NCBI RefSeq assembly: GCF_004402535.1
Contig: NZ_SOEY01000034.1
Coordinates: forward strand, 111,315 to 175,314
Length of the DNA: 64,000 bases
Reading direction: 5' to 3'
Source: Cryobacterium glaciale
GTDB taxonomy: Bacteria; Actinomycetota; Actinomycetes; Actinomycetales; Microbacteriaceae
Below the pieces are notes generated by a model, which saw nothing but the letters and a program-made list of their open reading frames with translations, did not search any database and had not been told where the DNA came from. Positions 38,183-46,892 of this stretch are shown piece after piece (the stretch's first letter is position 1; each line of letters opens with the position of its first letter). The position numbers and the translations under genes were made by a program.

Positions 38183-38218
38183 AGCCGACACGGCGGTATT
38201 CTCCCCCTGTCCTCTTGA
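38099..38218 (+). pseudogene. Truncated excisionase-like gene (repeat copy 1)
   Basis: Starts like the intact copy at 41385 (MDATSLSGLGLEPVLTTSEL then AKYLGVHV). Homology stops at 38182, in the middle of the helix-turn-helix, and an unrelated tail reaches a stop at 38216-38218. Confidence 0.75.
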
Positions 38219-38253
38219 GCTTCACTTCCTAGACAAACTCCGCCCGCCGTGTC
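38187..38253. repeat. 10-bp inverted repeats at the left edge of the cargo
   Basis: GACACGGCGG (38187-38196) and its exact complement CCGCCGTGTC (38244-38253) are 47 bp apart. The pair begins 4 bp after the direct repeat ends and lies upstream of the secreted-protein gene. Confidence 0.5.
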
Positions 38254-38296
38254 ATGATGACGTCCCGGCCGGAGCCGGTCCACCTAGGAAGGTGCG

Positions 38297-40051
38297 ATGA
38301 TGCGCAGATCAGCTGTCTTGGCCTTAGCGACAGCGACGGTGGTAGTGCTCGGCGCAGGGGCAGTACCCTCTGCGGCATCGGCTGTCGATGAGGTGTTCGG
38401 GGTCTGGACGGGGACTATTCGCGTCGACGCCAACGTGGCGTTCGATTATCGAGTCGACCCGGGATTTGTCCCGAGCTGGGGGACAGTGGTCAGCAGTACG
38501 ACCATAGACTTGGACGCGCCGGGGCATGGCAATGACCTGGAGTTCGGCTTCCCCGGAACATTCGATACGATTTCCGGGAGCACCGTAGTGGGCCAGGCGA
38601 ATCTGTCCTCCATTTCATATAACGAGCACCGCAGCACCCGGGATCTCCTCGGCTGCGTCTCGACGGGGGACCTCTCGATGTCGAACGGCAGAGGGTCCTA
38701 CGACATCAGGGGCGGCAAGGCGTTCACAGATGAATTTCAGCTGTCCTTAGGGATCGGTTTTCGCCCGGACCCGGCTGCGGTCGACACGAGCTTTTTAGAC
38801 ACGCCGCCGTCGGGGTGCGGCGGGGTGAGCTGGCCCCAACGCGACTCGCTTTACGGCCCGCTCACCTGGTGCGTGCCGCCAGGAGGGTACGCCATTCCCT
38901 TCTCGTCTTTGCGGACGGTCACGGAGACCGTTGGCGGAGTGTTGGTGACCCGCCTCGTCAATCGTGGGTCTGCGACCATCGTATGCGTCGGACCTTATGA
39001 GTCCGGTTCGGTCACGGTGAGTCTGGACCTTGTGTTCGCCCCGGACGGCCTACCACTTGACACAGACGGAGACGGTCGAACCGACCTCGCCGAAGGCGGG
39101 GCCGTCGCCGATGCCGACGGTGACGGCGTACCCAATTACCTTGACGTCGACAGCGATAACGACGGAAAGCCCGACTCGGCCGAGGGCGATACCGACTTCG
39201 ATGGCGACAGCATCCTCGATTGGCTCGACCCTACGGATGGTCTCGGGGGGGACACTGATGGGGACGGCTGGACTGATGACGAAGAAGCGGAACTCGGAAC
39301 CTCATCGACGAACCCCGCCTCCCACCCTCTGCTCACATTTGATTACGATTCGCAAACCTTTGCGCGCTCCGGTACAGGTGACCTCGGAACGCTGTGCGGC
39401 ACGGCCAAGCACGATCTGCTGGAGGTCACGCTACAGCCGACAGCGGTTTCCAAACACGAATACGCATGCGTTCTGGTCCTCTCAAATGATGTCGCAAATG
39501 AACTCCTAGACACCGCCCTCGCAAACGGCTCGACCATCACCGACGTCGCGACGCAGTACATCCGCGAGAACCTGGACGTCGTCGCGGCTAACGCGGCGCC
39601 CAAGCTTGCCTATAAAGGGGCGCTACAGGCCGGGCGAATCTATGCTGCCAAGCTCTTCCCGCAGGCGGCGTCCCTTCTCCGGCGCAGCAACGTTGTCTTC
39701 ACCGCCGGCGAGCTTGCCGGATACGCGGCCGTGCCGCTCGCGTCAGCATTTGTACTGGGTCAGATCAGGAATAACAACGCATGCGTGCAACTGCTTGTCA
39801 ATGTTGACAACGGCACGCTAAACGCTAACTGGTCGATGGTGTACAGCCGCGGGTCCGTATCGACGAAGGACAAGGAGCTGTCTTATGCGAGGACCTACGA
39901 CAAGAAGGTGAAGCGGTTCTCCCCCGATAAGGCGATCCGGGAAAACCTGCCGCTGCAGTGTGAGTCAAATGGGATGGTTACCGTCCAGAAGGCGACCACT
40001 CGAACGTCTGCGTTCGATCGACCCACCACAGCCATCCTCAGCGCGAACTAG
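38297..40051 (+). CDS. Secreted protein with thrombospondin type-3-like calcium-binding repeats
   Basis: A 584-residue protein. A signal peptide (about residues 1-29, ending AASA) directs export. Residues ~30-255 are a beta-rich region with scattered cysteines. Residues ~255-335 hold repeated DxDGDG loops ([47 protein letters not shown]), which bind calcium in TSP3-type stalks. The last ~250 residues match nothing I recognise. AGGAAGG precedes the ATG. It lies between the two direct repeats, lacks the GCGGATGC word common in the core, and has less biased codon use, all suggesting transfer. Confidence 0.75.
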   Translation: MMRRSAVLALATATVVVLGAGAVPSAASAVDEVFGVWTGTIRVDANVAFDYRVDPGFVPSWGTVVSSTTIDLDAPGHGNDLEFGFPGTFDTISGSTVVGQANLSSISYNEHRSTRDLLGCVSTGDLSMSNGRGSYDIRGGKAFTDEFQLSLGIGFRPDPAAVDTSFLDTPPSGCGGVSWPQRDSLYGPLTWCVPPGGYAIPFSSLRTVTETVGGVLVTRLVNRGSATIVCVGPYESGSVTVSLDLVFAPDGLPLDTDGDGRTDLAEGGAVADADGDGVPNYLDVDSDNDGKPDSAEGDTDFDGDSILDWLDPTDGLGGDTDGDGWTDDEEAELGTSSTNPASHPLLTFDYDSQTFARSGTGDLGTLCGTAKHDLLEVTLQPTAVSKHEYACVLVLSNDVANELLDTALANGSTITDVATQYIRENLDVVAANAAPKLAYKGALQAGRIYAAKLFPQAASLLRRSNVVFTAGELAGYAAVPLASAFVLGQIRNNNACVQLLVNVDNGTLNANWSMVYSRGSVSTKDKELSYARTYDKKVKRFSPDKAIRENLPLQCESNGMVTVQKATTRTSAFDRPTTAILSAN

Positions 40052-40186
40052 AGGGCCACGACGCGCGTTGCAGAGCGCGACGTTTTCCACGCGCCCTTGA
40101 ACGGGCCACGACTGCAGTCTGGGCGAAGATTGCGTTTTGGTTTGAGTATTGCAGCTCGAAGCCGACGGGGCAGCCCCTTTGACTCC

Positions 40187-40218
40187 AGGGTGCCGTTGCT
40201 GCGCAGGAAGCCTTCGGG
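40187..40218 (-). other. 32-bp fragment matching the TraG/TraD coupling-protein gene
   Basis: 31 of 32 bases match 60900-60931, which encodes EGFLRSNGTL in the coupling-protein gene. No other part of that gene is nearby, so this looks like a deletion scar of a conjugative element. Confidence 0.7.
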
Positions 40219-40257
40219 GTACTTTTTTTGAAGCACATCGAATACTAACCGGGTCAT

Positions 40258-41161
40258 GTGGCTGCGCCCTGTCCGTGTGAAGGCGCTGAGCTCGTCCCGG
40301 CTGCTGGCCTGCCGCGCCGATACCCTGCCATTGAGACTGAATTCCTTTCGAACTCTGAAGAGCCGAAAAACGGTTCTACCCAACCTCTGACGCCCCGCCA
40401 GGAGTTGGAAGCGTTGCTTGCGACGGACCAGGGCCGCCTCGGGGATGTGTTCCTTCGGCCGAACAAGGAACCGGAAGCAATTGCGCAGGAGCTCAACGTC
40501 GCCACACCGGCGTTTGTCTACAACTTGCGGCGCACCATCGATGCGATTCTTGACGGCCGCCCTGTCGACGGGCGAACCTATCGGAAGCAGGTGCTCGGAG
40601 TCTTCGGCACGCAAGCAGCCCGCGGTCGAGGGATTCTCTCCCCGGCTACTGCGGACCTTTTGGCCGCAAACCGAGCGATGATCGAGGCGGCAGGCGCCAC
40701 GGAAGACCCAATTGAGGCCGCGGTTGAAGCGGCCGAGGAAGGCCGAGAAGCGGCGATAACGCTGGCAGAGATCGAAGGGATGCCCCGCATTTATGCGTTT
40801 TCGTACGGATGGTACTTGGAGAGCCTGGTCCCCTCCCGACCGAGGGAACACTCTGATCAAAGTCGGCCACTTCAGCAACGTCGCTCAGCGCATCCGCCAG
40901 CACACATCCAGCGCTCACACCCACAGTCCAGAACCGCTGGCACTCATCCGCGTGTACAGCACGGCAGAGCGAGACCCGGAGCAGGTCGAGCACTCATTCC
41001 ACGAGCTGCTACGCACCGCCGGGCATGACAACCCGCGGAGGACAGGCCGCGAGGTCTGCACTGAATGGTTTCTCACCAACGAGGACTTCCTCGACTCAAT
41101 GGCAAAGGTCATCGGGCTACTAACCGTGCACACCGGGCGAAGCGAGTTCAGGAACGATTGA
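40258..41161 (+). pseudogene. GIY-YIG (T5orf172/Mug113-like) nuclease-domain gene split by a frameshift
   Basis: The first frame (from a GTG at 40258) encodes an N-terminal region (RPNKEPEAIAQELNVATPAF) ending in IYAFSYGWYLES, the GIY half of the fold. The second frame continues it (NTLIKVGHFSNVAQRIRQH, ...CTEWFLTNEDFLDSMAKVIG), the YIG half with a terminal W-F motif. The two must join near 40825-40840, where one base appears lost or gained. Family members are often carried by mobile elements, and some pair with restriction systems; none is seen here. A programmed frameshift is possible but has no strong slippery site. Confidence 0.7.
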
Positions 41162-41215
41162 TGCGCTGACACGCTGCCGGCCTTCGAACCGACATTCAGA
41201 CCATTTGGGTGCCAA

Positions 41216-41468
41216 GAAAAAATCGTCTGCCCAGGGTTTCTTGTCCTCACCGAAGGGGCAAGACTTGATTCACTCCACGTTTATTCAACGGTTATTCCGC
41301 GGCGCCCGCCCCTTGTGGGCGCTCGTAGAGAAGGTGCGCGACCCAGTTCGATTCACCTGGTGTGACCTTGGGCACCTACGGGTTATGGATGCTACAAATC
41401 TCTCTGGGCTCGGTTTGGAGCCCGTACTCACGACGAGTGAGCTCGCCGAGTATCTCGGTGTGCACGTG
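41216..41468 (+). repeat. Direct repeat copy 2 (~253 bp)
   Basis: Matches 37931-38182 at about 92%. It leads into the intact excisionase-like gene. The sequence before it does not contain the tRNA-Arg 3' end, so the repeat itself is not a simple tRNA duplication. Confidence 0.9.
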
Positions 41469-41621
41469 CAGGCGATCTACGATCTGCGTACCGATGGCCG
41501 CGGCCCATCCGGCATTCGCGTCGGACGGGAGATCCGCTACCGCGTCTCCGATGTTCTTCGGTGGCTGGACGGTCTTCACGAGCCCGTACCGTCCATGAAC
41601 GGCCGCGGGGGCGAGCGCTGA
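41385..41621 (+). CDS. Excisionase/MerR-type helix-turn-helix DNA-binding protein
   Basis: A 78-residue Xis-like protein. LTTSELAEYLGVHVQAIYDL then GPSGIRVGREIRYRVSDVLRWL is the excisionase winged-helix pattern. The ATG at 41385 is used; the frame is open upstream to 41205 through the repeat. The stop overlaps the integrase start (TGATG), the usual xis-int coupling of actinobacterial integrative elements. Confidence 0.78.
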   Translation: MDATNLSGLGLEPVLTTSELAEYLGVHVQAIYDLRTDGRGPSGIRVGREIRYRVSDVLRWLDGLHEPVPSMNGRGGER

Positions 41622-42316
41622 TGGCTGGCCGACCACGACTGCCGATCAGCACGTTCGGCGCGATAAAGACGACCGAGGTCGGTGCAGGGCGTTTCCGGTC
41701 GACGACTCGTTTCCGCGACTGGGACGGTCAGTCGAGGCAAGTCACCGCGACCGGCTCGAGTCGCAACGCGGCGGAGACCGCGCTCAAGGTCGAGCTGGCC
41801 GCGCGTATGCGCGTCGGTAATGTCGGCGACTCAGTGAACGCGGGCTCGCCGTTCAGATTGCTGGCCGAGGCCTGGCTGGAGGACCTGATGCTCGACGTCG
41901 ACCGCGCGAACGGTACAAAAAAAATCGTGTACGAGTACGAGCTTCGCGGGCTTGTGCTTCCCTTTTTCGAGCACTTCACGGTTCGCGAGGTAAGCGTCGG
42001 CCGCATTGAGCTTTTCCTGAAGGTGCAGCGCGCGATCTCGTACACGCGAGCCAAGCACTCCCGCACGATCCTCAGCATGGTGCGCACATTCCGCGAGATT
42101 CTCCGGAACGCTGGACTCGAAGGCATGGGGATCACGCCCCACGCCTTCCGCCGAACGGGGACGACGCTGCTCGCCAACGAACTGGGTATGCAGGCTGCGG
42201 CCGATGTACTCGGACACACGTCAACGTCGACGACAAAGGCGCACTACGCGGAGCCTGACCGCGCCGTCAAATCCGAGCCGGCGACGGTGCTGCAGCGGCT
42301 CGCTCCGCCTTCGTAA
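41621..42316 (+). pseudogene. Tyrosine-type integrase with deleted catalytic centre
   Basis: 231 residues, versus about 400 for intact relatives. The N-terminal arm and SAM-like domain are present (to about residue 150, ...AKHSRTILSMV). The sequence then jumps to ITPHAFRRTGTTLLANELG and VLGHTSTSTTKAHYAEPDR, carrying the H-x-x-R and nucleophile Tyr. The first catalytic Arg and Lys, about 150 residues, are missing. The frame is preserved but the enzyme cannot be active, so the element cannot move by itself. Confidence 0.8.
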
Positions 42317-42532
42317 AGAATCCCTTGATCCTTTGAACGCCAGCGTCGAACGTTTTGTCCTCCGGGAGATCGAAGCGACTCTCCTGTGGTGGGAGCCTGG
42401 CTGCGTTCACACGAAATCGGCGTGAATTCCTGGGCAGTCACAAGGGAAGATTACTGAGCGCGACGCCGGAAGCACCTAGCTTCCACAAAGGTGCAAGGCC
42501 TGAAGCGCTGACGAACCCTCCCTGGGGGCGGC

Positions 42533-43492
42533 TCAGCGGCTCACAGGTTCGCTCGCGGTGAGGCCCGCAATCTCGCTGCGACGCGGCATCCCCTCCCAAT
42601 CGCCCGGCACCATGCACGCATATGCGCCTACCGAGACTGCGGTCGTCAGTCGGGTGGGCACGTCGGCGCCGAGGAGATAGTCCGCCAGATACCCCGCCAC
42701 GAAACCGTCACCAGCGCCAACGGTGTCGGTTGGGCGGATGCGAATCGCGTCGCGCTGATACTCGACACCCTCCACGACTGCAACTGCCCCGAGTTCCCCG
42801 AGCTTAACGATGGCTTGGCCGGCCCCGGCGTCAACCAGTCGGTGCGCCAGCGTGGTTGGAGCATCCGCTTTCCCGACGGCAATAGATGCTTCATCGTCTC
42901 CGGCAAAGACGAGATCAACCTCGGGCAGAATGCGCAGGTAGACCTGCTGCGCCTCGGCACGCGACCAAAGTTTGGCGCGAAAGTTGAGGTCGAATGACAC
43001 GGCCACGCCTGCCTCCTTCGCGATGCGGATCGCCTCGAACGTCGCCTCGGCGGCGCTGGGTGACAGGGCCGGCGTGATGCCCGTCACGTGTAGCAGCGCT
43101 GCGCCGGCGATGATCGCCGGGTCCAGGTCGGCGGGCGACAGCCGCGAGCCGGCATTTCCGCGTCGATAATACCAGACGCGGATCTCGCTGCTGGTGCGGC
43201 GCTCTTTCACCATCATCCCGGTCGGGGCATCGGGGTCACGAATGCCAATCACGTTCACGCCCTCGGCGCGGATCTCGCGTAGCACGAGATCGCCGAGGGA
43301 GTCCTCACCGACCCGACCGATCCAGGTGACCGGCGTGCCGAGTCGGGTGAGGGCGATCGCCACGTTGCTCTCCGAACCTCCGATGCCAAGCGCCAGTGAC
43401 CGCGTGTGCTGCAGCGGCCCCTCGGTCTCGCTGCTCATCAGGGCCATCGTCTCGCCCAGCGTCACGACGCGGCGGGGCTGACGGTCGCTCAT
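42533..43492 (-). CDS. kdgK: 2-dehydro-3-deoxygluconokinase
   Basis: A 319-residue PfkB-family sugar kinase converting KDG to KDPG. The sugar-binding start GIGGSESNVAIALTRLGTPV, YYRRGNAGSRLSPADL and the catalytic-base motif DTVGAGDGFVAGYLADYL are present. It overlaps the aldolase gene by 4 bp, forming an operon that feeds the Entner-Doudoroff split. Confidence 0.9.
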   Translation of the reverse strand: MSDRQPRRVVTLGETMALMSSETEGPLQHTRSLALGIGGSESNVAIALTRLGTPVTWIGRVGEDSLGDLVLREIRAEGVNVIGIRDPDAPTGMMVKERRTSSEIRVWYYRRGNAGSRLSPADLDPAIIAGAALLHVTGITPALSPSAAEATFEAIRIAKEAGVAVSFDLNFRAKLWSRAEAQQVYLRILPEVDLVFAGDDEASIAVGKADAPTTLAHRLVDAGAGQAIVKLGELGAVAVVEGVEYQRDAIRIRPTDTVGAGDGFVAGYLADYLLGADVPTRLTTAVSVGAYACMVPGDWEGMPRRSEIAGLTASEPVSR

Positions 43493-44154
43493 GACCGAGG
43501 ACGGGCATTCGCCGCCAGCTCGGTCACACGCCGCGCCCGTTCGGCGAGTTGCTCGAGGGAACCCCCAGTGAGAGCGTCGCCGATCAACGGGCCGCCCAGG
43601 CTTACTGCGGTGGCGCCCGCTGCAAGCCAGGCCGGTATGTCGCCCAAGCCGATGCCGCCCGAGGGCACGAATTGCAGGTCGGGAAACGGTCCCCGCAAGT
43701 GTCCACCGAACTGCGGGCCGACGGCTTCGGCTGGAAAGATCTTCACCGCCGTCGCACCGGCGGCCCAGGCCGAGTAGAGCTCGGTCGGGGTCAGTCCGCC
43801 CGGAAACACCGGAATCCCCACCCGCACCGCGAGGGCAATCACCTGCAGATTCACGATTGGCGTAACGAGATAACTGGCGCCGGCATCGATCGCCCGCTGT
43901 GCCTGGTCGACGGTGACGATGGTGCCGATGCCGATTTCCACATCGGAGCCGATCCCGGCCTGCAGAGTGGCCAGCTCCTCGAAGGTGCCGGGTGTGCTCA
44001 GCGTCAGCTCAATCGACCGGATGCCGTTCTCGGCGAGTACCCGCACGACCGGTGCGTAGTGGCTGGCGTGCTGCGCGCGAAGCACGGCGATGACGGGGTT
44101 GGCGCGCAGCACGCTCGAGGGCACCGCCCGAATGAGCGGAAAAGATGTGGTCAC
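43489..44154 (-). CDS. eda: 2-dehydro-3-deoxy-phosphogluconate aldolase
   Basis: A 221-residue class I aldolase splitting KDPG to pyruvate and glyceraldehyde-3-phosphate. IRSIELTLSTPG carries the Glu of the active site. FPGGLTPTELYSAWAAGA and AVKIFPAEAVGPQFGGHLRG contain the Schiff-base lysine, and FVPSGGIGLGDIPAWLAAGA the phosphate site. It lies in a kdgK-eda operon downstream of the LacI gene, 40 bp away. Confidence 0.92.
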   Translation of the reverse strand: MTTSFPLIRAVPSSVLRANPVIAVLRAQHASHYAPVVRVLAENGIRSIELTLSTPGTFEELATLQAGIGSDVEIGIGTIVTVDQAQRAIDAGASYLVTPIVNLQVIALAVRVGIPVFPGGLTPTELYSAWAAGATAVKIFPAEAVGPQFGGHLRGPFPDLQFVPSGGIGLGDIPAWLAAGATAVSLGGPLIGDALTGGSLEQLAERARRVTELAANARPRS

Positions 44155-44194
44155 GAAAACTCCCTTGTTGGTGACGGACGGAGAAAAGTTGGGC

Positions 44195-45190
44195 TCAGCG
44201 AGCGGATGCCCCGGCCACCGCGGTGGAATCGCGCACGATCAAGCGGGTCGGCACGCTCCCTGTGCGGTGTGCCGCCGGGTCGAGAACCGCCCGCGCGGCT
44301 AGGGCCCCGAGGGCGCCTGAGGAACTGTCGATCGTGGTCAGTGCGGGCCAGGCGAGACCGAGTGGGAGGGAATCGTCACACCCCACGACGCTCATATGGT
44401 CGGGCACCCGGATGCCGCGGTCCCGACAGATAGAGAGCACGCCTAGGGCGACTTGGTCGTTGAAGGCGACGACGACGGATGTGGCGGGGTCAAGGTGCTG
44501 AGCGATCGCACGGCCGGAGTCAAAGTCGGGCTTCTCGACGCGCAGGATCGACAGGTCGATGCCCAGCCGGGCACACGCCTGGCTGAGAGACGCCCGCTTT
44601 TCGCGCGCCGACCAAGAGCGTGCGGGACCGTCTAGGTAGGTTACCCGTTGGTGGCCGAGTGTGTGGAGGTGCTCGATGGCCGCGCTGAAGCCGGGGTCGA
44701 CGTCGATCACGATCTGGCTGAGCAGTTCGGGCACCGGCGTTCCGGGCTCCAGCTGTCGGTTGGCCAGGACGACGGGCAGTCGTGCGGCGGCGGCCGTTAT
44801 CTGGAAATCCGTCATGCGGCTGGAGACGAGCACGAGGCTGTCGACCTGGGTTGCCATCTGGCGCAGCAGGCTGGCTTCGCGGTCGCTGTCTTCGTGCGCA
44901 TCGCCGATCAGAATTCCGATATCACGGGATGCGACGACCGATTCCAGTTCGGCTAGAAACTGTGTGTAGAACGGGTTGGAGATGTCGGGGAAGATCAGTC
45001 CGATGTTGCCCGTCAAGCCCGTCACGAGGCTGCGGCCGAGGCGGTTGGGGTTGTAGTCGAGCTCGGCGGCGGCGTGCTGCACACGCTTGCGGGTGGACTC
45101 GACAACGGCAGGGGAGCCGCTGAGGGCGCGAGAGGCCGTGGCCAGAGAGACACCGGCCGCTGCCGCGACCTGCCGAATTGTTGTCGTCAC
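44195..45190 (-). CDS. LacI-family transcriptional regulator (hexuronate locus, regulator 1)
   Basis: A 331-residue repressor. The helix-turn-helix and hinge read IRQVAAAAGVSLATASRALS and ELDYNPNRLGRSLVTG, followed by a periplasmic-binding-like sensor domain. It is divergent from the UxaA-type dehydratase gene, and a consensus LacI operator lies 37-50 bp upstream of its start. It probably represses kdgK-eda, itself and uxaA in the absence of a uronate intermediate. Confidence 0.9.
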   Translation of the reverse strand: MTTTIRQVAAAAGVSLATASRALSGSPAVVESTRKRVQHAAAELDYNPNRLGRSLVTGLTGNIGLIFPDISNPFYTQFLAELESVVASRDIGILIGDAHEDSDREASLLRQMATQVDSLVLVSSRMTDFQITAAAARLPVVLANRQLEPGTPVPELLSQIVIDVDPGFSAAIEHLHTLGHQRVTYLDGPARSWSAREKRASLSQACARLGIDLSILRVEKPDFDSGRAIAQHLDPATSVVVAFNDQVALGVLSICRDRGIRVPDHMSVVGCDDSLPLGLAWPALTTIDSSSGALGALAARAVLDPAAHRTGSVPTRLIVRDSTAVAGASAR

Positions 45191-45226
45191 CTTGACCCGC
45201 CCGTTCGAAACACTAAGAATAGATAA

Positions 45227-45240
45227 TGAAAACGTTTACA
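45227..45240. promoter_or_regulatory. LacI-type operator TGAAAACGTTTACA
   Basis: Fits TGNAANCGNTTNCA fully. It is placed between the divergent lacI-1 and uxaA-type genes. The centre AACGTT matches that of the second operator at 49782. Confidence 0.8.
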
Positions 45241-45273
45241 TTCACCCTATAGCAGCCCTGAGGATCCCGCCAG

Positions 45274-46821
45274 ATGCCCCCCACAGTCAAATTGAGCAAT
45301 GTCGCCCTGCACCTGAGTCCACGTGACGAGGTGGCCATCGCCCTTGCTCCGCTGGCCGCCGGCACGATCATCGCACTGGGCGACGGAGCGGCACATCTGG
45401 TGCTGACCGGGGATATTCCACGAAGCCACAAATTTGCTCTGGCGCAGATCCCGCTCGGCGGACGGGTGCACAAGTACGGCCAATCGATCGGCCTCGCCAC
45501 CGCTCCGATCGCCGCTGGCGATCACGTGCACTCCCACAACCTCGGCATGGACGACGCGGGCCGCCGGCACGAATTTGGCACCGGGCGCACGACTCTCGTC
45601 GCCCCCGCCGGGCCGGTTCCCACCTTCCTCGGCTATCCGCGCGCCGACGGGCGGGTGGGTACCCGCAACTACGTGGGCATCCTCACCTCGGTCAACTGCT
45701 CGGCGACCGCGGCGAACCTCATCGCCGAAGCCTTTCGGGGCGCGGCCCTCGACGAATTCGAGAACGTCGACGGGGTGATGGCGCTGACCCATCAGAGCGG
45801 ATGCGGGCTGGTCCCGACCAGCGACGGCGCCCAGGCCCTGATGCGCACCCTGCGCGGCTACGCCGCGCACCCGAACTTCGGCGGCATGCTCGTGGTCGGG
45901 CTCGGCTGCGAGATGGTGCCGGTCGACGCCCTCGTCGCCGGGCATGACCTGCCCGCCGACACCGTCGTGTCCACCATGAACATCCAGGGCGAGGGCGGGG
46001 TGCGCGCGACGGTGAAAGAGGGCGTGGCGCGCATCCGCTCGATGCTGCCGCAGCTCAACGAACGCCGCCGGGTGGCCACGCCAGTCTCCGAACTCGTCCT
46101 CGGCCTCAACTGCGGCGGCTCCGACGGATTCTCGGGCATCACCGCGAACCCGGCGCTCGGAATCGCCTCGGACCGGCTCGTGTCCTACGGCGGTACCTCC
46201 GTGCTCGCCGAGACACCCGAGGTCTTCGGGGCCGAGCACCTGCTCACCAGCCGGGCCGTGGCGCCGGAGGTGGGGCAGAAGCTGCTCGACCGCCTCGACT
46301 GGTGGCAGGACTACGCCGCCCAGGGCGGCGGCAGCCTCGACAACAACCCTTCGCCGGGCAACAAGGCCGGCGGGCTGACCACCATTCTCGAGAAGTCCCT
46401 CGGCGCCGTAGCCAAAGCCGGCCAGGCCGACCTCACCGCCGTGTACGAGTACGCCGAGAAGATCACCGATCGCGGCCTGGTGTTCATGGACACCCCCGGC
46501 TACGACCCGGTGTCGGTCACGGGGATCATCGCCGGCGGGGCCACGGTCGTGGTCTTCACGACCGGCCGCGGGTCGGTGTTCGGGGCCAAGCCGACCCCGT
46601 CGATCAAGGTCGCGACGAACTCCGACACCTACAACCGGATGCCCGACGACATGGACCTGAACGCCGGCCGGATCGTGGACGGCACGGCGACCCTCGCCGA
46701 GGTGGGCACCGAGATCTTCGAGATGATCATTCGGGTCGCCTCGGGCGAGCAGACCGTGAGCGAAGAGCTCGGCGTGGGGCAGGAAGAATTCGTGCCGTGG
46801 CAGTTCGGCACGGTGACCTGA
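45274..46821 (+). CDS. uxaA: Altronate dehydratase (UxaA family)
   Basis: A 515-residue dehydratase converting altronate to KDG. The N-terminal SAF-type domain (residues ~1-110) is followed by the main domain, with cysteines in THQSGCGLVPTSD, VVGLGCEMVP and LGLNCGGSDGFSGITANPAL. GGGSLDNNPSPGNKAGGLTT is a family signature. Its presence implies galacturonate use as well as glucuronate. Other UxaA-family substrates (galactarate) cannot be excluded. Confidence 0.85.
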   Translation: MPPTVKLSNVALHLSPRDEVAIALAPLAAGTIIALGDGAAHLVLTGDIPRSHKFALAQIPLGGRVHKYGQSIGLATAPIAAGDHVHSHNLGMDDAGRRHEFGTGRTTLVAPAGPVPTFLGYPRADGRVGTRNYVGILTSVNCSATAANLIAEAFRGAALDEFENVDGVMALTHQSGCGLVPTSDGAQALMRTLRGYAAHPNFGGMLVVGLGCEMVPVDALVAGHDLPADTVVSTMNIQGEGGVRATVKEGVARIRSMLPQLNERRRVATPVSELVLGLNCGGSDGFSGITANPALGIASDRLVSYGGTSVLAETPEVFGAEHLLTSRAVAPEVGQKLLDRLDWWQDYAAQGGGSLDNNPSPGNKAGGLTTILEKSLGAVAKAGQADLTAVYEYAEKITDRGLVFMDTPGYDPVSVTGIIAGGATVVVFTTGRGSVFGAKPTPSIKVATNSDTYNRMPDDMDLNAGRIVDGTATLAEVGTEIFEMIIRVASGEQTVSEELGVGQEEFVPWQFGTVT

Positions 46822-46844
46822 CGCGCAGGCGCTGCGAACGCAGA

Positions 46845-46876
46845 AACGGGCCCGGTGCATCTGCGTCGGGCCCGTT
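46845..46876. terminator. Bidirectional terminator-like hairpin between convergent uxaA and manD
   Basis: AACGGGCCCG (46845-46854) pairs perfectly with CGGGCCCGTT (46867-46876) across a 12-nt loop. T-runs are short on both sides. It lies in the 71-bp gap between the two convergent stops. Confidence 0.65.
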
Positions 46877-46892
46877 CTGATTGGTCGTGCGG

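Noticed and set aside
40048..40878. 276-codon minus-strand frame in the island
   Set aside because: Overlaps the GIY-YIG remnant. The only recognisable part is the 32-bp TraG scrap, so it is a chance frame.
40258..41161. A restriction-modification or other defence system around the GIY-YIG gene
   Set aside because: No methyltransferase, helicase or other defence gene is adjacent, and the gene itself is broken.
37855..41468. Possibility that the 253-bp direct repeats are a plain duplication of the tRNA-Arg end
   Set aside because: The second copy lacks the T-arm and acceptor sequence; similarity begins only after the CCA of the first copy.
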